A DNA stretch of 64,000 bases from CAVVUC01 sp963751395 (GTDB lineage Bacteria; Verrucomicrobiota; Verrucomicrobiia; Chthoniobacterales; Chthoniobacteraceae). Of this stretch, positions 33,522 through 41,720 are shown in pieces. The position numbers were made by a program, and so were the translations under genes. Position 1 is the first letter of the stretch. The number at the start of each line of letters is the position of its first letter. The notes under the pieces were generated by a model, which had not been told where the DNA came from, made no database searches, and saw nothing but the letters and a program-made list of their open reading frames with translations. The stretch lies in assembly GCA_963751395.1 (NCBI GenBank), contig CAVVUC010000002.1:124001-188000 (forward strand). The letters run 5' to 3'.

Positions 33522-33934
33522 GGCTTCATTTCGATCTCCCGCTCATCTCCCTCGCGCATGCGAAACTGAATCCATACCGCTCCACTTGGGATTAAGTCCG
33601 CGAACTTGTCGGCCCACTCGATTGCGGTCACGCCGTCGCCTTGCAGATACTCGTCGATCCCGATCTTGAGCGCCTCCTCGGGTTCGTCGAGACGGTAGAA
33701 ATCGACGTGGTAGAGCGGCAGCCGTCCGCCGGGATACTCGTGGATGAGAGTGAACGTCGGGCTGGTGACGTCGCTCGCAATCCCGAGGCCGCTGGCGAGT
33801 CCTTTCACGAAATGCGTCTTGCCCGCGCCGAGATCGCCGCTGAGCGCCAGCACGTCGCCACGTTTCAGCGAAGCGGCAAACCCGCGGCCGAACTCAAAAG
33901 TCTCCTTCGGGCTATGCGAAATGATCGAAGCCAT
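33518..33934 (-). CDS. tsaE: tRNA threonylcarbamoyladenosine biosynthesis ATPase TsaE
   Basis: A 138-residue P-loop ATPase with GDLGAGKTHFVKGLA (Walker A), SPTFTLIHEY and VTAIEWADKF. TsaE regulates the TsaB-TsaD complex that modifies tRNA A37. It overlaps tsaB by four bases and thiL by 23 bases, so the three are translated as one unit. Confidence 0.93.
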   Translation of the reverse strand: MASIISHSPKETFEFGRGFAASLKRGDVLALSGDLGAGKTHFVKGLASGLGIASDVTSPTFTLIHEYPGGRLPLYHVDFYRLDEPEEALKIGIDEYLQGDGVTAIEWADKFADLIPSGAVWIQFRMREGDEREIEMKP

Positions 33935-34808
33935 GAGGAGATTTTGGATTTTGGATTTTGGATTTTGGATTGTTGGTCAACCGGCCAATTTGCGTGAGCG
34001 GCACTGTGGGAAAACGCTTTCGCCACGACGGCTCCAGGCGCTTCGCGTCACGCGGGGCGATGGCGAAAAGGAGTTCGTAGTCTTCGCCGTCGGCAATCGC
34101 GGTTTGGGGCGTGCATTGTTTCGCGCACGGGATTCTGTCCTCGAAAATTTTGCAGCCGGTCCTGCTTGACCGGGCGAGCCGGGGCAGGTCGGCACCGAGA
34201 CCGTCGCTCAAATCCATCATCGCGTGGAGCCGGAAATTTTCCGTGAGCCAGCGCGCTTCTTCGACGCGCGGAATGAAATCGAGATGGCGGCCTTTGATCG
34301 AGCCGCCGAGTTCGCCGGTGACGTAGAGCAGGTCGCCGGCGCTTCCGCCCGAGCGCGTGACACAGCGCGATGCTTCGACCCAGCCGGTGAGCGCGATCGA
34401 AATGAAGAGCGGTCCCGGCGAGCGAGAGGTTTCGCCGCCGACCACCACGGTGCCGAATTGCTCCGCCGCCTTCCGCAATCCCGCGTAAATCTTCTTCACG
34501 CGCGCGACATCCGTTTCCGGCGACACCGCGATGGTCACGAGCGCGTATTGCGGCAGACCGCCCATCGCCGCGATGTCGCTGATCGCCCGGGCCATCGCCT
34601 TCCAGCCGATTTTGCGCGGATCGGCATCCGGCAGGAAATGCACGCCTTCGACTATGCAATCGGTTTTCAAAAGCTGCCAGACGCGGTCCGACTTGCGCCC
34701 GATCACAGCGCAATCATCGCCCGCTCCGACGCGCACGTTTTTTCCCACCGCGAATCCGCGGATCAACCCGGCCACGAGCCGGTCTTCGCCGTAGTGCGCG
34801 AGTTTCAT
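33912..34808 (-). CDS. thiL: Thiamine-monophosphate kinase
   Basis: A 298-residue PurM-fold kinase that converts thiamine phosphate to thiamine diphosphate with ATP. Motifs: VGAGDDCAVIG (ATP and metal binding), LLKTDCIVEGVHFLPDADPR, AISDIAAMGGLPQYALV and MDLSDGLGADLPRLA. The C-terminus is extended by a stretch encoded in a tandem ATTTTGG repeat (NPKSKIQNPKS), which overlaps the start of tsaE; the ancestral stop was probably earlier. Its start overlaps the CPBP gene stop (ATGA). Confidence 0.93.
   Translation of the reverse strand: MKLAHYGEDRLVAGLIRGFAVGKNVRVGAGDDCAVIGRKSDRVWQLLKTDCIVEGVHFLPDADPRKIGWKAMARAISDIAAMGGLPQYALVTIAVSPETDVARVKKIYAGLRKAAEQFGTVVVGGETSRSPGPLFISIALTGWVEASRCVTRSGGSAGDLLYVTGELGGSIKGRHLDFIPRVEEARWLTENFRLHAMMDLSDGLGADLPRLARSSRTGCKIFEDRIPCAKQCTPQTAIADGEDYELLFAIAPRDAKRLEPSWRKRFPTVPLTQIGRLTNNPKSKIQNPKSPHGFDHFA
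33941..33971. repeat. Tandem ATTTTGG repeat at a gene junction
   Basis: Four and a half copies of ATTTTGG. Read on the minus strand it adds about ten residues to the C-terminus of ThiL and lies directly before the tsaE start. Confidence 0.8.
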
Positions 34809-35617
34809 TGAATGGCCTGCGCCGACTGGATCATCCCGGCGAACATGATCAGGTTGAACATCGCGTGCATGAACATGGAGACAAGAATTGAGCCGGACAC
34901 TTCATAGGCGAGCGTGAAGCAGACGGCGAGCAGGAAGAGAGCGGGCAGCGAAGGCAGGTTGAAATGAATCGCGGCGAACAAAGCCGCGTTGATCGCGATG
35001 CCGGCGGCCATGCCGAGGTAGCGCTTCAGGACACCGTAAATGTATCCGCGAAAAATAAACTCCTCGGCCATCGGCGCGATCACCGCGCCGAGCAGCAGCG
35101 TGGCGGCCACCGTCCAGTGCTCGGACTTTCTTGTGGCTTCCAGGAAAAACTGCACGATCTCCTGCGGCTTCGCTTCCGGGCCGAGGAGCTTCTGCATGGC
35201 CGCTCCCGCGCCTGCGACAGTTGGAAGCGCCGCAACGATCAACCCCGCCGCCAACGCCGCCGCGCGCAGAAAACCGAACCGCCGCACCCCGAACAACAGA
35301 CGCAACCTGATTCCCCGGTAACGCAGAAACGACGCGATCACGAAGACGATCAGAAGAAAAATAAACGCGCCCTGCGCGAGGTCGCTTTTCTCCACGGGAT
35401 GCGGTGCGCTCGTGAAGCCCTTGACCGCGAGCGTGATGAACCAGGTGATTAGAACCAGCGCGAGGCCTGCGTCGGGCGGCCCAAATTCCGACACGCCGAC
35501 CTTGCCGCCTCTCGCGAAAACGTGGCGCAGAAGGTTGCCATAAAAAAGCAGGCTTGCGACAACAGCGACGGAGATTGCAGCAACGAGCCAGGCTGGAATT
35601 GCAGGCGGAAAATCCAA
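34805..35617 (-). CDS. CPBP family intramembrane metalloprotease
   Basis: A 270-residue, multi-spanning membrane protein. The CPBP (Abi/CAAX protease-like) motifs are visible: APMAEEFIFRGYIYGVLKRY (EExxxR) and FAAIHFNLPS (FxxxH), with hydrophobic segments before and after (AISVAVVASLLFYGNL and LFLLAVCFTLAYEVSG). The family removes peptides or processes membrane proteins; in bacteria it is often linked to bacteriocin self-protection, which nothing here supports. It sits between sppA (3-base gap) and thiL (4-base overlap). Confidence 0.88.
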   Translation of the reverse strand: MDFPPAIPAWLVAAISVAVVASLLFYGNLLRHVFARGGKVGVSEFGPPDAGLALVLITWFITLAVKGFTSAPHPVEKSDLAQGAFIFLLIVFVIASFLRYRGIRLRLLFGVRRFGFLRAAALAAGLIVAALPTVAGAGAAMQKLLGPEAKPQEIVQFFLEATRKSEHWTVAATLLLGAVIAPMAEEFIFRGYIYGVLKRYLGMAAGIAINAALFAAIHFNLPSLPALFLLAVCFTLAYEVSGSILVSMFMHAMFNLIMFAGMIQSAQAIQ

Positions 35618-35620
35618 GCG

Positions 35621-36625
35621 TCAGGGCGCGTAAAAGCTCGGGAGCAGGTAGATCCGGCCCGATTCGAGTTTGGGCAGAATCTGGCCGGTGAGATTCACTT
35701 CGACTTTTGTGTTCTCCGATCCGCCAAACAGCCGCAAGGCCTTGCCGAGCCGGAACGGCGCTTCGTATTTGATGACCGATGCGCCCTTCGCGTTCCCGAG
35801 TTCTTTCGCCTTCTCAAACGCATCCTCGATCTGGCCGAGCTGGTTGATGAGCTTGTAGTCGAGGGCGTCTTTTCCGCTGATGATCCGACCGTCGGCAATC
35901 CCGTTGCGCAACTCCTCGACCGGCAGTTTTCTCTCGGCCGCGACGATGCCGACGAACTTCCCGTAAGTCTGCATGATGAGATTTTGCACGTAATCTTTTT
36001 CCTCCTGTGTCATAGGGCGGCTGCCGCTGAGCATGTCCTTGAACTTCCCGCTTTTGAAAACGACCGAATCGAGCCCGATTTTTCCGAAGAGCTGCTGGTA
36101 GTTCAGCGTTTGAATGATCACGCCGATGCTGCCTGTGAGCGTCGTTTCATTTGCCATCAAATACGTGCCGCCGCACGCGACGTAATAACCGCCCGACGCC
36201 GCGAGCGAACTCATGTAAACGACCACCGGCTTTTTCTCGCGCGCCTTGCACACCGCGTTGTAGATCGCGTCCGCCGCGGTGACTTCGCCGCCGGGCGAGT
36301 CGATGTCGAGCACGATCGCTCTCACCAATTTGTCATTCGTCGCCTGTCGCAGGGCGATCTTCAAATCATCCACCATGGTCTCGCCGAGCGAACCGCTCAT
36401 GCCGGAACTGATGAGGCCGCGCAGGTGGATGAGAGCAATCTTGTCGTTCGTTTCACCGGAGCCGTCCAGCACGGCCTGTTCCTCGAATTCCGGCGCATGC
36501 GACGGCGGACGGACGTGACGAAATTTTCCTCCGCCGAAGCCGACGAGCGCGAGAATCGTCATCACGGAGATGCAGAAAAAGAGGATCAGCCCAATGGCAA
36601 GGCAACCGAACCGTTTGTTACTCAT
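35621..36625 (-). CDS. sppA: Signal peptide peptidase SppA (short form)
   Basis: A 334-residue S49 peptidase starting at ATG 36625. N-terminal membrane anchor FGCLAIGLILFFCISVMTI, then the ClpP-like domain: IVLDIDSPGGEVTAADAIYN, PVVVYMSSLAASGGYYVACG (nucleophile Ser before GGYY), TLTGSIGVI and VVFKSGKFKDMLSG (general-base Lys region). It degrades signal peptides left in the membrane. The length and single S49 domain match the 36-kDa form rather than the tandem E. coli SppA. It is the first gene of the sppA-tsaB operon. Confidence 0.9.
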   Translation of the reverse strand: MSNKRFGCLAIGLILFFCISVMTILALVGFGGGKFRHVRPPSHAPEFEEQAVLDGSGETNDKIALIHLRGLISSGMSGSLGETMVDDLKIALRQATNDKLVRAIVLDIDSPGGEVTAADAIYNAVCKAREKKPVVVYMSSLAASGGYYVACGGTYLMANETTLTGSIGVIIQTLNYQQLFGKIGLDSVVFKSGKFKDMLSGSRPMTQEEKDYVQNLIMQTYGKFVGIVAAERKLPVEELRNGIADGRIISGKDALDYKLINQLGQIEDAFEKAKELGNAKGASVIKYEAPFRLGKALRLFGGSENTKVEVNLTGQILPKLESGRIYLLPSFYAP

Positions 36626-36801
36626 AAGTCGGGGGAACGTGCAGGAGAATGCGACCCAAAACAAGCGGGGAATCGGAAGAAAAGGCGGAACGCGGAATGA
36701 CGAATGACGGGGACCGAAGTCAGTTTCGTCGGCAGGCGGTTTGCTGAACACGGCGAGCGAGGGATTCCGGAGTGTTGCGCCTGGCGGGAGATCGCCAACT
36801 G

Positions 36802-36865
36802 GGAAACGGAGTTTCAAGCGCCCGCTGCGTTCCCAAAGCGCTTCGCCAACTTTGGGGACAAACTG
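36802..36865. repeat. Dispersed GCGTTCCCAAAGCGC repeat
   Basis: GGAAACGGAGTTTCAAGCGC followed by GCGTTCCCAAAGCGC, then CAACTTTGGGGACAAACTG. The first 40 bases recur, reversed and with few changes, at 57249-57290, and CGTTCCCAAAGCGC again at 57425-57438. It lies in the 443-base gap (36626-37068) that otherwise holds one small possible gene. Confidence 0.65.
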
Positions 36866-36869
36866 ATAC

Positions 36870-37031
36870 ATGCAGCCGGTCGCATTTCCAAATGCGTTGC
36901 CACTGCGGGTGGCCGATTGCAGAGGCGCGGTCACGGAACACGACTGGCAGATTCCCGGCCTTCAGCGCCGCTGCGACGGCTGGTTCCAGTGGTATTTGCA
37001 GGAGAAGATCAACGCGCTGCGCGGGCGGTGA
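36870..37031 (+). CDS. Possible 53-residue small protein
   Basis: An open frame from ATG 36870 to TGA 37031. The peptide (HDWQIPGLQRRCDGWFQWYL is its central part) has a protein-like mix of aromatic and charged residues, and GGGGA lies 11 bases upstream within the preceding repeat. I know no family for it. It may also be the end of an older gene. Confidence 0.28.
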   Translation: MQPVAFPNALPLRVADCRGAVTEHDWQIPGLQRRCDGWFQWYLQEKINALRGR

Positions 37032-37068
37032 TGAAAAGCCTGTTCAATCAGCAGCCGTTTTGTGGAAT

Positions 37069-37341
37069 CTACGCTTCGGTCAGCGTCCGGCGAGTAACGC
37101 CCCCGGCTTCACGAGCGCCGCGCAACAATCCCTCGATGCTGAGATGGTAGTCGAGCAAAGACCAGTGAATGCCGCGACCGGCTCCGCAGGGTTTCCATGT
37201 CTTGAGTTGCGTTTTTGTGGCGTGAAAAAGCGTGGGATACCAGCTCAACGGGGCTTGGACGATCCGTCCGTCATCCAATGTGACGCAAAGGTATTCTGGC
37301 TGAAATGCCACGGACTTAACTTTTGCGATTGAAGAACTCAT
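37069..37341 (-). CDS. DUF2442 domain protein
   Basis: A 90-residue protein with the DUF2442 pattern: KSVAFQPEYLCVTLDDGRIV, LSWYPTLFHA and HWSLLDYHLSIEGLLRG. This family is usually in a pair with DUF4160 or near toxin-antitoxin genes, and is probably an antitoxin-like regulator. I start it at ATG 37341 (MSSSIAKVK). It overlaps the 3' end of the truncated hicA-like gene by 26 bases in another frame, so it may have replaced that gene's tail. Confidence 0.72.
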   Translation of the reverse strand: MSSSIAKVKSVAFQPEYLCVTLDDGRIVQAPLSWYPTLFHATKTQLKTWKPCGAGRGIHWSLLDYHLSIEGLLRGAREAGGVTRRTLTEA

Positions 37342-37489
37342 GCCATTTTTCAAGGAACTTGACGTGGTGCGTGCCGTTGACGCTGGTGGTGAGCCTGATA
37401 TGGGAGCCATCCTGCCTCACTTGTTCGTAGCCGAGCACCCGCAAGGCGCGAACAAGGTCGGAGCCATTGATGTTGCGCGGGATTTTCAA
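37316..37489 (-). CDS. HicA-like toxin, truncated at the C-terminus
   Basis: Fifty-seven residues with the HicA double-stranded-RNA-binding-like fold: LKIPRNINGSDLVRALRVLG, RQDGSHIRLTT with the catalytic GSH, and NGTHHV. A normal HicA continues with a hydrophobic strand and IPxHxxLKxGTLxxIL; instead this one ends KFLEKWHEFFNRKS. Start is TTG 37489, overlapping the antitoxin stop (TTGA). HicA toxins degrade mRNA; with the missing end activity is doubtful. Confidence 0.62.
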   Translation of the reverse strand: MKIPRNINGSDLVRALRVLGYEQVRQDGSHIRLTTSVNGTHHVKFLEKWHEFFNRKS

Positions 37490-37704
37490 ACGGCCAGCGC
37501 TTCGTCGCGCACGAAATGCAGGCGGATGATTTTCGGCATCGGGCCCGGAGCGCCATCCCCAAAATGACAATGCACCGCATCGCGCACCATCTCCCGCAAT
37601 TCCTCGATGGTTTCACCCTGAGTAGCGATGGGGTGACCAAGCGCAGTGGCGACATAGCCGCCCTCCACCTCGTCCTCGCGAACTTCAAAGATGATCTCGC
37701 TCAT
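37486..37704 (-). CDS. HicB-like antitoxin
   Basis: A 72-residue protein starting at ATG 37704 (MSEIIFEVREDEVEGGYVAT, then ATQGETIEELREMVRDAV). It precedes and overlaps the hicA-like gene by four bases; antitoxin-first order with coupled translation suits a toxin-antitoxin unit. HicB binds HicA and usually represses the operon. No DNA-binding tail is seen. Confidence 0.72.
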   Translation of the reverse strand: MSEIIFEVREDEVEGGYVATALGHPIATQGETIEELREMVRDAVHCHFGDGAPGPMPKIIRLHFVRDEALAV

Positions 37705-37748
37705 AGCGCGACTATAGCACGCGGGAGCAAACAGGGACAAGCGACAAC

Positions 37749-37931
37749 GTGAAGGATCGCAGGAGCCGCATCGGATCACGCCTCGGCGAACTCACGCTCG
37801 GCCACACGGTGAATGCGGCAATGGTGTATGGCTTTGACTACGCGCTCTATCCATTCGTGATCTGGAAGCTGGGGCTGGTGAAAGGCGGGGTGACGATGTC
37901 GGTGCTCTCGCTCATCGCCTGCCAGTGCGAG
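37749..37931 (+). pseudogene. N-terminal fragment of a small membrane protein
   Basis: The frame from GTG 37749 reads ELTLGHTVNAAMVYGFDYAL and YPFVIWKLGLVKGGVTMSVL, matching the start of a conserved small membrane protein family, then loses similarity after SLIACQ near 37930. The rest to 38200 shows no coding similarity I can name except a 9-bp palindrome (38053-38077). Confidence 0.42.
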
Positions 37932-38052
37932 CAAATCATCCACGACGCTGATGACGCACCCATGGCTGCGCGGAATGGGCTGACGGTGTTCACGTCGAGC
38001 GCAGTGATGTCCTCGCCCCCTGCCTCGATGCAGAGCTTCCCCGTAAGTGTGC

Positions 38053-38077
38053 GTTACGAAGCCCTCCTCTTCGTAAC
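38053..38077. repeat. GTTACGAAG/CTTCGTAAC palindrome
   Basis: Nine-base arms around a 7-base loop, in the gap before the SOUL gene. It could be a weak terminator of an upstream fragment, but has no T-run. Confidence 0.45.
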
Positions 38078-38200
38078 AAGGGAGGCTGCTTGGTGCTGGA
38101 ATGCGACGGCGGGAAAAGCGGCCAATTCTGAGCGGAGCCGAAATGAAGGGGAAAGAGGTGCAGTTGTCCTTTTTCATAGTAACTTCAGAACATCCAACCC

Positions 38201-38788
38201 ATGCAACGCTTCAAGATGCCTCTCCTCCTCCTCATCGTAGTTCCCATCGCAGTCGGTATTTTCTGGTTCGTGAACAGCTCCCGCGCGGCCGTGGAAAGTC
38301 CCGATTACAAGGTCATCCGGACGGACGGGAAGTTTGAGATTCGCGACTACCCGGAACTGATCGTGGCCACGACCCCGATGGCCGGCGGCGGAATGAACGG
38401 CGGCTTCGGCCAGTTGTTCCGATTCATCACCGGCAGCAATGAAGCCTCGGAAAAGATCGCGATGACATCGCCGGTCCTCATCGACTCCGCGAAAGAGAAG
38501 CGGACGATGAGTTTCATCATGCCGAAGAAGGCAGTGGAAAAAGGCGTGCCGAAACCTGCGGGCGAAAGCGTGACTCTCGGCAAAGTCGAGGCGGCGAGAT
38601 TTGCGGTGTTGCGCTTCGATGGCGGTCGCTCCGAGGAGAATGAAAAGGCGGCGATCGACAAACTCAAAGAATGGCTCGATGCGCAAAAGATCGCAGGAAA
38701 AGGCGACCCGATTTTTGCGTATTACGATCCGCCGTGGACGCCGCTCTTCATGCGCCGCAACGAAGTGATGATCCGCGTGGATGATTGA
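38201..38788 (+). CDS. SOUL haem-binding family protein
   Basis: A 195-residue protein: membrane anchor or signal (MPLLLLIVVPIAVGIFWFV), then the SOUL domain, with PDYKVIRTDGKFEIRDYPEL, IAMTSPVLIDSAKEK and PPWTPLFMRRNEVMI. Members bind haem or tetrapyrroles and occur in many environmental bacteria; the role is not settled. Next gene is 159 bases on. Confidence 0.88.
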   Translation: MQRFKMPLLLLIVVPIAVGIFWFVNSSRAAVESPDYKVIRTDGKFEIRDYPELIVATTPMAGGGMNGGFGQLFRFITGSNEASEKIAMTSPVLIDSAKEKRTMSFIMPKKAVEKGVPKPAGESVTLGKVEAARFAVLRFDGGRSEENEKAAIDKLKEWLDAQKIAGKGDPIFAYYDPPWTPLFMRRNEVMIRVDD

Positions 38789-38807
38789 ACCTGCGCCGGA
38801 TCGGAAT

Positions 38808-38920
38808 AGGTGGATCGGGCGCTCCGCGCACGATGCGTATGCCAACCGCCGCAAGGCGCATTCTAATCTGCTGCTTCGCAGGTTGTCACACGCATTGCCC
38901 ACGGAGTGGCCAATCCACCT
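38808..38920. repeat. REP-like imperfect palindrome
   Basis: AGGTGGATCGGGCGCTCCG (38808-38826) faces GCCCACGGAGTGGCCAATCC (38897-38916) in inverted orientation. A near-identical right arm, GCCCACGGAGTGGTCGATCC, occurs at 44825-44844 before maf. So these are dispersed copies of one element. Confidence 0.6.
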
Positions 38921-38947
38921 TGCACCTGCGATGACTCGAGTGCTTTT

Positions 38948-40429
38948 ATGACCAATCCCGACCAACCGCTCGTGCTTGTCACCGGGGCCACCGGCTACAT
39001 CGGCGGGCGGCTTGTTCCGCGGCTGCTCGAAGCCGGCTTGCGTGTCCGATGCATGGCGCGCGATGTCTCGCGGTTGCAGGGGCGGGCGTGGCGCGGCGAT
39101 GTCGAGCTGGTTGTGGGCGATGTCCTCCAACCCGATTCGCTGACGGATGCGATGCGCGGTGTCAGCCATGCCTATTACCTCGTCCACAGCCTCGGGGCCG
39201 GCTCCGATTTTCCCGAGCGCGACGTGACGGCTGCGCGCAATTTCGCCACTGCCGCAAAAAGCGCGGGTGTCTCGCGGATCATCTATCTGGGCGGCCTGGG
39301 CGATCCCGGCACGGCGCTCTCGGAGCATTTGCGTTCCCGGCATGACACGGGCGATGCGCTGCGGGAAAGCGGCGTGCCCGTCACTGAATTTCGCGCCGGG
39401 GTGATCGTCGGTTCGGGCAGTCTTTCCTTTGAAATGATCCGCTACCTCACCGAGCGGGTGCCGGTGATGATCTGCCCGCGCTGGGTCTATACGCGCATCC
39501 AGCCCATCGCCGTCCGCAACGTGCTCGACTATCTTTGCGAGTCGCTCAGGGTTCCGGAGAGTGCGGGACGCATCGTCGAGATCGGCGGCGCGGACGTGAT
39601 CACTTATGGCGAGATGCTCACCTTCTACGCCGAGGTGCGCGGACTCCGGCGCTGGCTCGTGCCGGTGCCCGTTCTTACGCCGAAGCTTTCGTCGTATTGG
39701 GTTCATTTCGTCACACCGATTCCGGCCTCCATCGCCCGGCCGCTCATTGCCGGTCTGCGCAACGAGATCCTCGTGCGCGACGATCTTGCGCGCCGCCTTT
39801 TCCCCGCGATCAAGCCGCTCGATTATCGGACTGCGGTGAAGCTGGCCCTGGAAAAACTCCACGCCTCGGAAGTCGAAACGGCCTGGAGCGATGCGCTCTC
39901 CACGAGCCAGCCGAACGCGACGCCGGTGACGCTGACCACGCACGAAGGCATGATCATCGAGCACCGGCAGATCGCCGTCGATGCCCCGGCGGATGCGGTT
40001 TTCCGGGCCTTCACCGGACTGGGTGGCGAACGCGGCTGGCTCTACATGAACTGGACCTGGCGCGTCCGCGGAGCCTTCGACCGGCTCTGTGGCGGAGTCG
40101 GCCTGCGCCGTGGCAGGCGCGATCCCGACGCGGTGCGGGTCGGCGAAGCGCTCGATTTCTGGCGGGTCGAAGCCGTCGAGCCGGGACGGCTGATGCGCCT
40201 TCGCGCGGAGATGAAAGTGCCGGGCAAGGCGTGGCTTCAATTCGAGGTCAAGCCTCCGGCCAACGACGGGCGGCCGGTTCTCAACCAAACAGCCTTTTTT
40301 GCGCCAAAGGGTTTGGCCGGTCTTGTTTACTGGTATGCGCTTTATCCGATTCACGGGATGATTTTCGCGGGCATGATCAACCAACTTGCGAGACGCGCGA
40401 TGGAGATCGAGAAACACCAGAACGTCTGA
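38948..40429 (+). CDS. NAD(P)-dependent epimerase-like protein fused to DUF2867
   Basis: A 493-residue two-part protein starting at ATG 38948. The first 300 residues are an atypical short-chain dehydrogenase: VLVTGATGYIGGRLVPRLLE (NAD-binding TGATGYIG), a YLVHSLG region and RIIYLGGLGDPG. The rest is DUF2867, a START/SRPBCC-like domain, with IAVDAPADAVFRAFTGLGGE and GWLYMNWTWRVRG. This fused arrangement is common in bacteria but the substrate is unknown. It is 71 bases before the lipoprotein gene. Confidence 0.88.
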   Translation: MTNPDQPLVLVTGATGYIGGRLVPRLLEAGLRVRCMARDVSRLQGRAWRGDVELVVGDVLQPDSLTDAMRGVSHAYYLVHSLGAGSDFPERDVTAARNFATAAKSAGVSRIIYLGGLGDPGTALSEHLRSRHDTGDALRESGVPVTEFRAGVIVGSGSLSFEMIRYLTERVPVMICPRWVYTRIQPIAVRNVLDYLCESLRVPESAGRIVEIGGADVITYGEMLTFYAEVRGLRRWLVPVPVLTPKLSSYWVHFVTPIPASIARPLIAGLRNEILVRDDLARRLFPAIKPLDYRTAVKLALEKLHASEVETAWSDALSTSQPNATPVTLTTHEGMIIEHRQIAVDAPADAVFRAFTGLGGERGWLYMNWTWRVRGAFDRLCGGVGLRRGRRDPDAVRVGEALDFWRVEAVEPGRLMRLRAEMKVPGKAWLQFEVKPPANDGRPVLNQTAFFAPKGLAGLVYWYALYPIHGMIFAGMINQLARRAMEIEKHQNV

Positions 40430-40500
40430 CCGGCGGTCACCCGCGCGAAGTTGACGGCTCTGCTCATAACCCGGTTGACCGTCAAGCGGGCGGCACGTAT

Positions 40501-41718
40501 ATGACCTCTCCTTCAATGAACCGCCCCATTCTATTTACCAGCGCGCTCGCGGTCGCGATCGTGTGCGCCGCGTGCAAGGACAAGCAGCAGATTCAGGTTT
40601 ACCGCGTCTCGAAGGAAGCGCCGCAGAATTCCGCCCCCGACAACTCCGGCATGGCCGCAATGCCGGGCTCGCAGCCGTCGATGCAGGGCGCGATTCCGCC
40701 GCCCATGAACGCCGGCTCCGGCGAGGCAATCACGGACACGCCGCCCTCCGGATGGGAGCCGCAGCCGCCTTCCCAGATGCGCCTGGCGAGTTATCTTGTG
40801 AAAGGTGAAAATGGCGCGGTGGCCGATGTTTCGCTGATTGTTCTCGGTGGCGCGGCCGGTGGCGTGCTCGAGAATGTGAACCGCTGGGCGTCGCAGCTAG
40901 GGCAGCCGGCTTTGACCGAAGATCAGCTCAAGGAAAAGGCCACGCATGTCAGTTCAGGGCTCGGCGATGTCACGGTCGTCGATCTCGAAGGATTGCCGGC
41001 GGGCGGCGACGCGACAAAGGACGGGCGGATCCTTGCGGGGATCGCATCGGCCGACAACCGCACCGTCTTTTTCAAAATGCGCGGAAACGCCGCGCTCGTT
41101 GCCGCGCAGAAGGAGGAGTTCTCGAAATGGATCGGCTCGGTGCGCTTGGGTGAAGCCGGTGCGAAGCCGGGCCTGACCGCCGAGCATCCGTCAATTTCCA
41201 CGCCGATGACTCCGCCCGCTGAAGGCGCGAATCCGAATCTGCCCGCGGACCACCCGCCGCTCTCCACGCCGATGACCCAACCGGCTCCGGCGGCGGAAAG
41301 CGCAAAGCCGCAGTTGAAGTGGGAGGTTCCTGCGAACTGGAAACCGGTTCAGGCTTCGTCGATGCGCTACGCCAGCTTTGCCGTTTCGGACGCGGCTGGC
41401 GGGACCGCCGATCTTGCCGTCAGCTCTTTCCCCGGCGACACCGGCGGCGATCTCGCGAACGTGAACCGCTGGCGGCAGCAGTCCGGCCTGCAACCCGTCG
41501 CCGAGGCGGAGTTGAATTCGCTGATCGTTTCCGTGAAAGCGAAGGACGCCGAGATTCGCACCGTGGACCTCGCGGGATCGAGTTCGCGTATTCTGGCCGG
41601 CTGGACGATGCAAGACGGCAGCACCTGGTTCTTCAAGCTGTCAGGCCCGGACGCGCTGGTTGCCGGAGAGAAAGCGGCGTTCGTGAAGTTCCTCGAGTCG
41701 GTTCAGTTCAAACCCTGA
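40501..41718 (+). CDS. Lipoprotein with duplicated domain of unknown function
   Basis: A 405-residue protein. Signal peptide ends in a lipobox (AVAIVCAAC, Cys at residue 24 from ATG 40501; a start at 40516 is also possible), so it is likely an envelope lipoprotein. A Pro-rich linker follows, then two copies of one roughly 130-residue domain: GWEPQPPSQMRLASYLVKGE and ANWKPVQASSMRYASFAVSD lead each, with NVNRWASQLGQPALTE and NVNRWRQQSGLQPVAE as repeats. It is two bases before the resB gene, so it may belong to the cytochrome c maturation unit. Confidence 0.72.
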   Translation: MTSPSMNRPILFTSALAVAIVCAACKDKQQIQVYRVSKEAPQNSAPDNSGMAAMPGSQPSMQGAIPPPMNAGSGEAITDTPPSGWEPQPPSQMRLASYLVKGENGAVADVSLIVLGGAAGGVLENVNRWASQLGQPALTEDQLKEKATHVSSGLGDVTVVDLEGLPAGGDATKDGRILAGIASADNRTVFFKMRGNAALVAAQKEEFSKWIGSVRLGEAGAKPGLTAEHPSISTPMTPPAEGANPNLPADHPPLSTPMTQPAPAAESAKPQLKWEVPANWKPVQASSMRYASFAVSDAAGGTADLAVSSFPGDTGGDLANVNRWRQQSGLQPVAEAELNSLIVSVKAKDAEIRTVDLAGSSSRILAGWTMQDGSTWFFKLSGPDALVAGEKAAFVKFLESVQFKP

Positions 41719-41720
41719 CT

